NCBI RefSeq assembly: GCF_900215295.1
Contig: NZ_OCMF01000004.1
Span: 248,001-312,000 of the forward strand
Length of the DNA: 64,000 nt
Source: Salinimicrobium sediminis
Lineage (GTDB): Bacteria; Bacteroidota; Bacteroidia; Flavobacteriales; Flavobacteriaceae
Direction: 5' to 3'
Both the position numbers and the translations under genes were made by a program. The notes below the pieces were generated by a model, which made no database searches, was not told where the DNA came from, and was given only the letters and a program-made list of their open reading frames with translations. Below, one piece after another: positions 34,699 to 43,064 of the stretch (the first letter of the stretch is position 1; every line of letters begins with the position of its first letter).

Positions 34699-36018
34699 AT
34701 GAGTATGAAAAATTTAAAACAATATATCCTGCCGGTCCTGCTTTTTATTTCAGGTTCTGCATTCGCACAACAAACTCCGGCGCCAGAGCAGTCCCGGCCT
34801 GTCACCATTGTAGGGGCAACGGCTCATATTGGGAACGGGGAAGTAATCGAGAATAGCCTTATCATTTTTCAGAATGGAAAAATAACTACGGTGAGCGACG
34901 CAAATTCCAGCGACCGCCAATATCCCGGAACTGTAATAGATGCAAAAGGAAAACACGTCTATCCAGGATTTATCGCACCGAATTCAAGTTTGGGTCTGGT
35001 GGAAATCGATGCCGTACGACAATCTGATGACGAAGATGAGCTGGGAGAATTGCTTCCGCATGTAAGAAGTATCATTGCGTACAACGCCGAAAGTCAGGTA
35101 GTGGAAAGTATGCGACCAAACGGAGTGCTTGTGGGACAGATCGCTCCCCGCGGGGGAAGAATTTCCGGAACATCTTCCATCGTGCAGTTTGATGCATGGA
35201 ACTGGGAAGATGCAGTTTTAAAGGAAGACGACGGAATCCATGTGAACTGGCCAAACAGTGTTCGCAGAGGTCGCTGGTGGGAAGGTGAAGACCGCGGGAT
35301 CAAAGCGAATGCTGACTACCAGGAAAATGTAAGAACCCTTTCGGATTTCTTCAGGAATGCAAAAGCCTATCTGGCAGGATCTCAGGAACAGGCTAATTTG
35401 CCTTTCCAGGCCATGAAGAAGGTGTTTACCGGAGACCAAAAGGTGTATGTTCATGCCAACGGCGAGAAGGAGATCATTGACATCCTTACATTTAAAAAAG
35501 AACATAATCTCAATAACCTGGTGTTGGTAGGAGGATATGATGCTTTAAAAGTGGTAGACGAATTAAAAGCAGCAAATGTTCCGGTGCTTGTAGGCAGGGT
35601 TCACAGTACACCTAACCTGGAAGACAATCATTACGACCTTCCTTATAAACTGGCTCATTTGCTTCAGCAGGAAGGCCTTCTGGTAGCACTGGAGACCAGC
35701 GGCAGCATGGAAAGAATGAACAGCAGGAATTTGCCCTTTTATGCAGGTACAGTAACCGGTTATGGTGCCAATAAGGAAGACGCATTAAAAATGATTACCC
35801 TTAATACAGCAAAGATTTTAGGAGTCGATGACAGCCTTGGAAGTCTTGAAGCCGGGAAAGACGCGACCCTCTTTATAAGTGAAGGTGACGCGTTGGATAT
35901 GCGCACCAATAAAGTTTCACAAGCTTTTATCCGGGGCCGTGAAATTAGTCTGGAAAGCCACCAAACCGAACTCGCAAAAAGGTATTCAGATAAATTTGAA
36001 CAGCAGGAAAAAAAATAA
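34699..36018 (+). CDS. Amidohydrolase-like protein lacking the HxH metal ligands
   Basis: 439 residues from the ATG at 34699; the GTG at 34681 would overlap the previous gene. A signal peptide ends at SGSAFAQQ. The module resembles the first half of the upstream protein: a composite beta-sandwich start (VTIVGATAHIGNGEVIENSLI), then YPGFIAPNSSLGL in place of PGFIDxHxH, and a normal C-terminal ALKMITLNTAKILGVDDSLGSLEAGKDATLF. Loss of the metal ligands suggests a pseudoenzyme or regulatory partner of the 984-residue protein. Confidence 0.85.
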   Translation: MSMKNLKQYILPVLLFISGSAFAQQTPAPEQSRPVTIVGATAHIGNGEVIENSLIIFQNGKITTVSDANSSDRQYPGTVIDAKGKHVYPGFIAPNSSLGLVEIDAVRQSDDEDELGELLPHVRSIIAYNAESQVVESMRPNGVLVGQIAPRGGRISGTSSIVQFDAWNWEDAVLKEDDGIHVNWPNSVRRGRWWEGEDRGIKANADYQENVRTLSDFFRNAKAYLAGSQEQANLPFQAMKKVFTGDQKVYVHANGEKEIIDILTFKKEHNLNNLVLVGGYDALKVVDELKAANVPVLVGRVHSTPNLEDNHYDLPYKLAHLLQQEGLLVALETSGSMERMNSRNLPFYAGTVTGYGANKEDALKMITLNTAKILGVDDSLGSLEAGKDATLFISEGDALDMRTNKVSQAFIRGREISLESHQTELAKRYSDKFEQQEKK

Positions 36019-36041
36019 TTTCCAAAAATGTCATTTTAGAG

Positions 36042-36077
36042 ACTGCCTGAAAAATAATTTTCAGGCAGTTTTTTTAT
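36042..36077 (+). terminator. Terminator of the amidohydrolase operon
   Basis: ACTGCCTGAAAA (36042-36053) pairs with TTTTCAGGCAGT (36058-36069), followed by seven T. It may also serve the convergent lipoprotein gene. Confidence 0.9.
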
Positions 36078-36481
36078 ACTTTGAAATCTTCTGAATTAAG
36101 AACTACCTGAGTGGATGGCAGCACCGGTTTCGGGTCATCTTCGGCAGTGATAAAAACTCTCATTGGCTCATATGGGGTGCTGGTATTTAGTTCCCCGTTA
36201 TTCTTCCTGTTGATGTCGAGATTCCCAATGTTGATCGTGCCGTGCTGTTTAGTCACCATCCACACCACGTAATGCCTTCGGGCGGGAGTCAATCGTTCGG
36301 GTCCTGCAAGATTACTCACTTCCAGTTCGATCCCATAATTGTTATTGTCATCCCTGTCCACCTTTAGTACCGCCTCTGCAGCAGGCACCACCTGGGAAAC
36401 AGGAAAAACCACTTTTTTGGAGCAGGCGCTCACAAGGATTGCGGCAAAAATAAAACTCAGGATCCTGAAGGAATCTTTCAT
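36074..36481 (-). CDS. Hypothetical lipoprotein
   Basis: 135 residues from the ATG at 36481; an in-frame start 12 codons earlier would add a Lys/Asn-rich prefix before the signal. The lipoprotein signal MKDSFRILSFIFAAILVSAC gives Cys20 as lipid acceptor. The mature part is a predicted single beta-sandwich (GIELEVSNLAGPERL, RHYVVWMVTKQHGTINIGNL), resembling small anti-sigma-anchor-like or Ig-like domains. No family recognised. It ends inside the hairpin shared with the amidohydrolase operon. Confidence 0.75.
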   Translation of the reverse strand: MKDSFRILSFIFAAILVSACSKKVVFPVSQVVPAAEAVLKVDRDDNNNYGIELEVSNLAGPERLTPARRHYVVWMVTKQHGTINIGNLDINRKNNGELNTSTPYEPMRVFITAEDDPKPVLPSTQVVLNSEDFKV

Positions 36482-36613
36482 TTTTAAAAAGTTCTTTTTG
36501 TTGTTTTTCTTTTCCATAAACTTGTTTTCCTGTTAATTTACCTCTTTTTTCTCAATAATCGAAAAATAGTAGGGGAAGGCCTGCCTTCCTCCTCTTCACT
36601 ACTTTAACTTTTC

Positions 36614-36621
36614 TATCTTTG
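36614..36621 (+). promoter_or_regulatory. Putative -7 element (TATCTTTG) of the TrmH-type gene
   Basis: Perfect TAnnTTTG ending 4 nt before the ATG, which predicts a leaderless transcript. Confidence 0.45.
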
Positions 36622-36625
36622 TTTC

Positions 36626-37456
36626 ATGCAAAAATTCATTAGCAGCCTTCAGAATCCTAATGTGAAGAGGATCCTACAATTACAGGAGAAAGCCCGGGCG
36701 CGAAAAAAAGAAAATGCCTTTGTAGTAGAAGGTGTTCGGGAAATACATCTGGCAATCAAGGGAGGATATAAACTGAAGGAGCTTTATTATAATCCGGAGC
36801 TCTTTCCTGCTGAAAAAGCGGAAAATTTGATCCCTTTTCCTGCTGATTTGACCGAGCTCTCTCCCGAAGTTTATGAAAAAATCGCTTACCGCGGAAGCAC
36901 CGAAGGTGTTACAGGCATTTTTGAAGCTAAAGAACTTTCTCTGGAAAATGTTCAGCTTAAAAACGAAAATCCGCTGATCCTTATCGCCGAAGCACCCGAA
37001 AAACCCGGAAATATAGGTGCACTTCTACGTACGGCTGATGCTGCCGCGGTAGATGCCGTGTTCATTGCCAATCCCAGGACCGATCTTTTTAATCCCAACA
37101 TCATTCGCAGCAGCGTGGGCTGTGTTTTTACCACTCAGCTGGCCACGGGTACAACTTCCGAAATTATTGCCTTTCTAAAGCAGCATAAAATTGCCATTTT
37201 TGGAGCCGCTTTACAGGCATCCGTTCCTTACGACAGCATAGATTTTACCCAGGCCGCAGCCATAGTAGTTGGAACAGAGGCTACCGGCCTTAGTGAGGAA
37301 TGGCGTGAAAATTCCACTCAAAACATCGTTATCCCCATGGCAGGAGAGATCGATTCCATGAATGTTTCGGTCGCTGCGGGAATTCTTGTTTTTGAGGCCA
37401 AAAGACAAAGGCGCTCAAGCGCAATTTCTGGTTCAAAATTCAAGATTCATAATTAA
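36626..37456 (+). CDS. TrmH/SpoU-family RNA 2'-O-methyltransferase
   Basis: 276 residues. An N-terminal substrate-binding domain (residues 1-95, NPNVKRILQLQEKARARKKE, FVVEGVREI) precedes a SPOUT knot with motif 1 APEKPGNIGALLRTADAAA, motif 2 VVGTEATGLSEEW and motif 3 IPMAGEIDSMNVSVAAGILVFEA. Such enzymes methylate ribose 2'-OH in 23S rRNA or tRNA. The last residues (SGSKFKIHN) are encoded by a copy of intergenic repeat module A, so the C-terminus has been altered by the repeat. Confidence 0.9.
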   Translation: MQKFISSLQNPNVKRILQLQEKARARKKENAFVVEGVREIHLAIKGGYKLKELYYNPELFPAEKAENLIPFPADLTELSPEVYEKIAYRGSTEGVTGIFEAKELSLENVQLKNENPLILIAEAPEKPGNIGALLRTADAAAVDAVFIANPRTDLFNPNIIRSSVGCVFTTQLATGTTSEIIAFLKQHKIAIFGAALQASVPYDSIDFTQAAAIVVGTEATGLSEEWRENSTQNIVIPMAGEIDSMNVSVAAGILVFEAKRQRRSSAISGSKFKIHN

Positions 37457-37462
37457 AAATTT
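37431..37462 (+). repeat. Iterated 3'-end module A (TrmH copy), running into the coding end
   Basis: ttcaaaattcaagattcata and attaaaaatttaaaat straddle the stop codon at 37454-37456. As behind xerD, module A is followed by words of the 14-bp array (ggtgcttgtaattt at 37579-37592). Confidence 0.6.
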
Positions 37463-37629
37463 AAAATCTGGCACTTGGTGTCCCATCTGAATTTACGCAC
37501 TTCGAGGAATCTTTAAGTTTTTAGCCTGAACCTTTGGTTATTCTCTGTTCACTTTCCTTTTCCCTCTGTTTGGGATATGGTGCTTGTAATTTGGAATTTC
37601 AATTTATATTAGCTCAAAACTCACAGACA

Positions 37630-38862
37630 TTGACTGCAAATACTCTCTTCTACATTATACTGGCCATTATCATAATTGATTTCTTGGTAGATCAACTACT
37701 GGATGCGTTAAATGCCCAACATTATAACGACCCTGTACCGGATTCCCTAGCCGATGTTTTTAATGAAGAAGAATATAAGAAGAGTCAGCAGTACAAGATG
37801 ACCAACTATAGGTTTGGAATACTGTCTTCGACCTTTTCACTCATTGTTTTGCTGCTGTTCCTGTTTTTGGATGGATTCGATTTTGTAGATCAAATAGCAA
37901 GATCGGTTTCAGATAATGCTATTGTGATTGCCCTTGTCTTTTTTGGGATCATCATGCTGGGAAGTGACCTTTTGTCGCTTCCGTTTTCATGGTACCACAC
38001 TTTTGTGATTGAAGAGAAATTCGGTTTTAATAAAACCACCCCAAAAACTTTCATTTTAGACAAGCTAAAAGGCTGGGGAATGATGATCGTGCTCGGCGGC
38101 GGAATCCTTGCGCTAATTGTGTGGTTCTACCAAATCGCGGGTGAAGATTTTTGGTGGTATGCCTGGATCCTGGTTGCGGTATTCAGCATTTTCCTGAATA
38201 TGTTCTATGCGCGACTCATAGTTCCTTTGTTTAATAAGCAAACTCCGCTTACCGAAGGTTCTTTGAGAGAAAGCATCGAAGCCTACGCACAAAAAGAAGG
38301 TTTTACCCTGGAAAAGATCTTTGTCATTGACGGCTCCAAAAGAAGTACCAAGGCCAATGCCTATTTTTCGGGCTTCGGAAATGAAAAAAGGGTGACGCTA
38401 TACGATACCCTGATCAATGACCTGGAGGAAGAAGAGATCGTGGCGGTACTGGCGCACGAGGTAGGCCACTACAAGAAAAACCATATCATCATCAACCTCA
38501 TCATCAGCATTCTTACTACCGGCTTCACATTATGGCTACTGTCGCTCTTTATTGGTAATCCATTGCTTTCCGCAGCATTAGGTGTGGAACAACCGGGCTT
38601 CCATATAGGACTGGTTGCTTTTGGTATCCTGTACAGCCCGATTTCAGAAGTAACCGGGATCATCATGAACTATTTGTCCAGGAAATTTGAATACCAGGCA
38701 GATAACTTTGCGAAAAATACGTATAAGGCACAGCCTTTGATCAATGGGTTGAAGAAGCTGTCAAAGAACAGCCTTAGCAATCTCACCCCGCATTCTGCTT
38801 ATGTGTTTGTACATTATTCACATCCGCCGCTGTACAAGCGTTTCCGCAATTTGCAGGGATAA
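37630..38862 (+). CDS. M48-family metalloprotease, Ste24/CAAX-protease type
   Basis: 410 residues from a TTG at 37630 that gives (M)TANTLFYIILAIIIIDF, the usual start of this family. The frame continues 32 codons upstream through repeat-derived sequence (37534), which I exclude. There are about seven hydrophobic segments. The zinc motif is VLAHEVGHYKKNH, with the third ligand Glu in the EFQAD-type motif KFEYQADNFA. Ste24-type membrane proteases cleave C-terminal or misfolded membrane substrates; the bacterial target here is unknown. Confidence 0.88.
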   Translation: MTANTLFYIILAIIIIDFLVDQLLDALNAQHYNDPVPDSLADVFNEEEYKKSQQYKMTNYRFGILSSTFSLIVLLLFLFLDGFDFVDQIARSVSDNAIVIALVFFGIIMLGSDLLSLPFSWYHTFVIEEKFGFNKTTPKTFILDKLKGWGMMIVLGGGILALIVWFYQIAGEDFWWYAWILVAVFSIFLNMFYARLIVPLFNKQTPLTEGSLRESIEAYAQKEGFTLEKIFVIDGSKRSTKANAYFSGFGNEKRVTLYDTLINDLEEEEIVAVLAHEVGHYKKNHIIINLIISILTTGFTLWLLSLFIGNPLLSAALGVEQPGFHIGLVAFGILYSPISEVTGIIMNYLSRKFEYQADNFAKNTYKAQPLINGLKKLSKNSLSNLTPHSAYVFVHYSHPPLYKRFRNLQG

Positions 38863-38903
38863 ATGTATTGCCTGTTTTTAATCTTAATCGTACTTTTATT
38901 CTC

Positions 38904-41108
38904 ATGATGACGGAAGCCGCTATTGAAAAAGAAAACAAGGACATTGCCCAGCAGTATAAAGAACTGCTGCGCATAAGTTACCAAACGCTTTCTGAAGAAG
39001 ACAAGAAATTGATAAGGCAGGCCTTTGATGTGGCAGTTGATGCCCATAAGGACCAGCGCCGCAAATCGGGTGAAGCTTATATTTTTCACCCCATTGCTGT
39101 GGCCAAGATCGTAGCTTCAGAAATAGGTTTGGATGCGACTTCTATTGCAGCTGCCCTACTTCATGACGTTGTAGAGGATACCACTTATTCCTTGGAGGAT
39201 ATCAAAAGATTATTTGGCGATACTGTTGCGCGTATCGTTGATGGCCTTACAAAGATTTCCCATTTAGAGCATGATAAGGACGTATCCCTGCAGGCAGAGA
39301 ACTTTAGAAAAATGCTGCTTACCCTCAACGACGATGTGCGGGTGATCATCATTAAGATCGCAGACCGGTTGCATAACATGCAGACCATGGACTCCATGCG
39401 TACAGATAAGCAGGAGAAGATCGCTTCAGAAACCCTTTACATTTATGCACCCCTCGCCCATAGGATAGGGCTCTATAATATTAAAACTGAACTGGAAGAT
39501 CTCGGTTTAAAATATACCGAACCCGAAGTTTATAACGAGATCCTTCAGAAAATTCGCGAAAGCAAAGAAGAGCAGGATAAATACATTGGAGAATTTACGC
39601 AGGTGATCAAAGACTCTCTGGATAGGGAGCAAATGCAGTATACCATAAAGGGAAGGCCAAAATCCATTTATTCTATCCGTCGCAAGATGAAGAACCAGAA
39701 TGTTGGTTTTGACGAGGTGTACGATAAATTTGCTGTGAGGATCATCTATAAATCTGAACCTTCAAACGAAAAGTTCCTTGCCTGGAAGATCTATTCTATA
39801 GTTACAGATCACTTCAGGCCGAATCCAACCAGGCTTAGAGATTGGATCTCGTCCCCAAAATCCACGGGTTACGAAGCTCTCCATATCACTGTAATGGGTC
39901 CAAAAGGACGTTGGGTAGAAGTGCAAATACGAAGTGAACGCATGAATGAGATCGCAGAAAAAGGTTATGCGGCCCACTATAAGTACAAACAAGGCAATGG
40001 CGAGGACGGTCTGGAAGAATGGGTAAATAAACTTCAGGAGGCCCTGGAAAATTCGGAGGTTAATGCGGTGGACTTTGTGGAGCAGTTCAAGCTGAACCTT
40101 TATTCTAAAGAGATCTTTGTATTTACTCCGCAGGGGGAATTAAAATCTCTTCCTAAAGGAGCTACTCCACTGGATTTTGCTTTCAGCATTCATACCGAGG
40201 TCGGTTTAAGAACACGGGGAGCCAGGCTCAACGGAAAACTTGTCCCCTTAAGCACTACCCTGAACAGTGGAGACCAGGTGGAGATCATCACTTCAGAAAA
40301 AGCAAAACCCAATTCCAACTGGCTGGACTATGCCACCACGGCAAGAGCGAGGGCAAAGATCAAATCTTCTTTAAAAGAAGAGAAGAAGAATATTGCCGAA
40401 GAAGGAAAAGCCATTCTCGCAAGAAAGTTGAGGGCTCAAAAAATACCTTTCAACGAAAAAACAGTGAATGAGCTGGTGATCTTTTTTAAGCTAAAGACCA
40501 GTCTTGACCTTTTCTATCGGGTGGGAGTGGGCACCATAGACAACCAAAAGCTTAAAGATTATGCTGCTTCCCGCAGTAATGCGCTGGTTAGCTTCTTTAA
40601 GAGCAAAATGAGGAAGTCTCCCTTGGTTGAAGATATTGACCGGGATGAAATTACCGCAAAATATGATCAACTGGTTTTTGGTAGAGATGAAGAAGTCCTG
40701 GATTACAAACTGGCGAACTGCTGTAACCCCATACCCGGGGATAATGTTTTCGGGTTTATTACTGTAAGTGAGGGAATAAAAGTTCACAAAAAGGATTGTC
40801 CTAATGCCATCCAGTTGCAGAGCAATTTTGCCTACAGGATCATTCAGGCAAAATGGAAAGATTCAACGCAGGAGGAATTCAAGGCTGTCATCAAATTAAC
40901 CGGAATAGATAATATCGGGCTGGTAAATGATGTCACAAAGGAGATCTCCAACAACATGAATGTCAACATTAAAAACATTAATTTTGACAGTAGCGACGGA
41001 ATCTTTACCGGAAGGATCACAGTGGTGGTAAAGAACAACAGTATCCTGAAGAAATTGATGGAACACCTCAAAAAAATAAACGGTATAGATAAGGTCTCAC
41101 GTGAATAA
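38904..41108 (+). CDS. Bifunctional (p)ppGpp synthetase/hydrolase (RSH)
   Basis: 734 residues from ATG 38904 (or the adjacent 38907). The order is a HD hydrolase domain with [11 protein letters not shown], a synthetase domain ([39 protein letters not shown]), TGS ([24 protein letters not shown]), a zinc-finger/helical region with [13 protein letters not shown], and a C-terminal ACT domain. An intact HDxxED suggests hydrolase activity, so it is the SpoT-like long RSH that sets the alarmone level during starvation. It leads an RSH-fur-purA cluster. Confidence 0.95.
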   Translation: MMTEAAIEKENKDIAQQYKELLRISYQTLSEEDKKLIRQAFDVAVDAHKDQRRKSGEAYIFHPIAVAKIVASEIGLDATSIAAALLHDVVEDTTYSLEDIKRLFGDTVARIVDGLTKISHLEHDKDVSLQAENFRKMLLTLNDDVRVIIIKIADRLHNMQTMDSMRTDKQEKIASETLYIYAPLAHRIGLYNIKTELEDLGLKYTEPEVYNEILQKIRESKEEQDKYIGEFTQVIKDSLDREQMQYTIKGRPKSIYSIRRKMKNQNVGFDEVYDKFAVRIIYKSEPSNEKFLAWKIYSIVTDHFRPNPTRLRDWISSPKSTGYEALHITVMGPKGRWVEVQIRSERMNEIAEKGYAAHYKYKQGNGEDGLEEWVNKLQEALENSEVNAVDFVEQFKLNLYSKEIFVFTPQGELKSLPKGATPLDFAFSIHTEVGLRTRGARLNGKLVPLSTTLNSGDQVEIITSEKAKPNSNWLDYATTARARAKIKSSLKEEKKNIAEEGKAILARKLRAQKIPFNEKTVNELVIFFKLKTSLDLFYRVGVGTIDNQKLKDYAASRSNALVSFFKSKMRKSPLVEDIDRDEITAKYDQLVFGRDEEVLDYKLANCCNPIPGDNVFGFITVSEGIKVHKKDCPNAIQLQSNFAYRIIQAKWKDSTQEEFKAVIKLTGIDNIGLVNDVTKEISNNMNVNIKNINFDSSDGIFTGRITVVVKNNSILKKLMEHLKKINGIDKVSRE

Positions 41109-41113
41109 TCTTA

Positions 41114-41121
41114 TACCTTTG
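41114..41121 (+). promoter_or_regulatory. Putative -7 element (TACCTTTG) of fur
   Basis: Perfect TAnnTTTG in the 23-nt gap after the RSH gene, 10 nt before the fur ATG. Confidence 0.4.
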
Positions 41122-41131
41122 CACCCATATC

Positions 41132-41587
41132 ATGAGCAAGAAAGTAGTCAATAAAAATGACCAGGCCATTGTAAAGAATGTCTTTACAAAATACCTGGAA
41201 GAAAAAGGACACCGCAAAACACCCGAGCGTTTTGCCATCCTGCAGGAGATATACAACAGTGAAGAACATTTTGATATAGAATCTCTTTACATCAAAATGA
41301 AAAACAAAAAGTATAGAGTAAGCCGGGCGACTTTATACAATACCATTGAGCTTCTTTTGGAATGCGGGCTGGTGAGAAAGCACCAGTTTGGAAATAATCA
41401 GGCACAGTACGAGAAATCTTATTTTGACCGCAACCATGACCATATCATTCTTACAGATACGGGAGAAGTCATTGAATTCTGTGATCCCAGGATCCAGTCC
41501 ATTAAACAAACTATTGAAGAGGTGTTTGACATTGAGATCAGCACCCATTCCCTCTATTTTTACGGAAACAAAAAAACAACCGAATAA
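41132..41587 (+). CDS. fur: Fur-family metal-responsive repressor
   Basis: 151 residues. The winged helix (residues 10-90) includes [15 protein letters not shown] and [24 protein letters not shown]. The dimerisation domain follows with [19 protein letters not shown] and a late His-rich segment ([11 protein letters not shown]). The regulatory-site His/Asp residues look present, but the structural-zinc CxxC normally found after HDH is TDTG here. It is a repressor of iron or peroxide-response genes. It lies between the RSH gene and purA, 11 nt before the latter. Confidence 0.92.
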   Translation: MSKKVVNKNDQAIVKNVFTKYLEEKGHRKTPERFAILQEIYNSEEHFDIESLYIKMKNKKYRVSRATLYNTIELLLECGLVRKHQFGNNQAQYEKSYFDRNHDHIILTDTGEVIEFCDPRIQSIKQTIEEVFDIEISTHSLYFYGNKKTTE

Positions 41588-41598
41588 CCTGAATTTTT

Positions 41599-42870
41599 AT
41601 GGCAGTAGACTTACTTCTTGGATTACAATGGGGAGATGAAGGAAAAGGAAAGATTGTAGATGTATTTACCAAACAATATGACATCATCGCCCGCTTCCAG
41701 GGAGGCCCAAATGCCGGTCACACCTTAGAATTTGACGGCAAAAAGCATGTGCTTCACACGATTCCTTCGGGAATTTTTCATGAAAACGCAGTAAACCTCG
41801 TGGGTAACGGGGTTGTGATTGATCCTGTGATCTTCAAGAGAGAACTTGACAACCTCACGAAGTCCGGCGTGGATTATTCAAAAAAATTAATAATTTCAAG
41901 GAAGGCACATTTAATACTACCTACACATCGCCTGCTCGATGCTGCCAGTGAGGCTTCAAAAGGCAAGGCTAAAATTGGCTCCACCCTTAAGGGGATTGGT
42001 CCTACTTATATGGATAAGACCGGGAGAAACGGGATTAGAGTGGGGGATCTGGAGCTAAGCGACTGGAAAGAGAAATACCGTACCCTTGCAGACAAGCATG
42101 AAGCGATGATAAGTTTCTATAATGTGGATGTTCAATATAATCTGGAAGAGCTCGAGGCAGAATTCTTTAAGGCTATAGAAACCCTTAAATCACTGCAGTT
42201 CATTGACAGTGAGGAATATCTTTATCAGGCTCAAAAAAGCGGAAAATCCATTCTTGCTGAAGGCGCCCAGGGTTCATTACTGGATATCGATTTTGGAACC
42301 TATCCTTTTGTTACCTCTTCAAATACTACGGCAGCAGGTGCCTGCACCGGTTTAGGGGTAGCACCAAATCAAATCAAAGAGGTTTTCGGAATCTTTAAGG
42401 CTTACACTACCCGTGTGGGTAGCGGACCTTTTCCAACAGAGCTTTTTGATGAGGACGGAGAAAGAATGGGCCGTATTGGGAAAGAATTTGGTGCCACCAC
42501 TGGAAGACCCCGTCGTTGCGGCTGGTTGGATATGGTTGCATTAAAATATGCCGTACAGGTTAGTGGGGTTACCCAATTGATCATGATGAAGGCAGACGTT
42601 TTAAGCGGTTTTGAAACCCTAAAGATCTGTACAGCCTATAACTATCGCGGAGAAGAGATCACTCACCTGCCTTATAATATTGAAGCTGAAAATGTAACCC
42701 CTGTTTACACCCATTTTAAAGGCTGGAAGGAAGATCTTACCAAACTTAGTTCGGCTGACGAATTACCGAAAGAGCTTAAGGAATACATTACCTATATCGA
42801 AAAAGAACTGGAGATCCCAATCAAGATCGTTTCTGTAGGACCGGACAGGCTACAGACCATTGAAATGTAA
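41599..42870 (+). CDS. purA: Adenylosuccinate synthetase
   Basis: 423 residues, standard length. It makes adenylosuccinate from IMP, aspartate and GTP in AMP synthesis. Motifs: GTP-binding LGLQWGDEGKGKIVD, GGPNAGHT, STLKGIGPTYMDK, EGAQGSLLDIDFGTYPFVTSSNT and TTGRPRRCGWLD. It probably shares a transcript with fur. Purine synthesis next to an alarmone enzyme is a frequent Flavobacteriia arrangement. Confidence 0.97.
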   Translation: MAVDLLLGLQWGDEGKGKIVDVFTKQYDIIARFQGGPNAGHTLEFDGKKHVLHTIPSGIFHENAVNLVGNGVVIDPVIFKRELDNLTKSGVDYSKKLIISRKAHLILPTHRLLDAASEASKGKAKIGSTLKGIGPTYMDKTGRNGIRVGDLELSDWKEKYRTLADKHEAMISFYNVDVQYNLEELEAEFFKAIETLKSLQFIDSEEYLYQAQKSGKSILAEGAQGSLLDIDFGTYPFVTSSNTTAAGACTGLGVAPNQIKEVFGIFKAYTTRVGSGPFPTELFDEDGERMGRIGKEFGATTGRPRRCGWLDMVALKYAVQVSGVTQLIMMKADVLSGFETLKICTAYNYRGEEITHLPYNIEAENVTPVYTHFKGWKEDLTKLSSADELPKELKEYITYIEKELEIPIKIVSVGPDRLQTIEM

Positions 42871-42873
42871 ATT

Positions 42874-42910
42874 TCAGAGTCAGGAACAAGGAGACAAGAA
42901 CCAGGACCGG
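42874..42910 (+). repeat. Iterated 3'-end module B (purA copy)
   Basis: Starting 3 nt after the purA stop: cagagtcaggaacaaggaga and caagaaccagg. Sense orientation, with a terminator hairpin immediately downstream as in the lpdA case. Confidence 0.6.
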
Positions 42911-42930
42911 ATTACGTTCTAAAATAATAA

Positions 42931-42970
42931 AGACCTCACAAGTTTCAGAAACCTGTGAGGTCTTATTGTT
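42931..42970. terminator. Terminator between purA and the membrane GT2 gene
   Basis: AGACCTCACA (42931-42940) pairs with TGTGAGGTCT (42954-42963), with an inner gtttc/gaaac stem, followed by TATTGTTTT. Confidence 0.88.
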
Positions 42971-43026
42971 TTATCCCGATTGTTTTTTTGCTTTTAATTC
43001 AGCTCAGTCTGTCGTTTCCAACACTG

Positions 43027-43064
43027 CAACTGCGCACTGAATACTTAGCACTGCCCACTAATAA
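43027..43064 (-). repeat. Iterated 3'-end module C (GT2 copy)
   Basis: On the minus strand, right after the GT2 stop: agtgggcagtgctaag and tattcagtgcgcagt. These are the same words as behind the permease at 25146. Confidence 0.55.

Noticed and set aside
37534-37629. 32-codon N-terminal extension of the M48 protease
   Set aside because: This stretch is made of intergenic repeat words; the family start follows the TTG at 37630.
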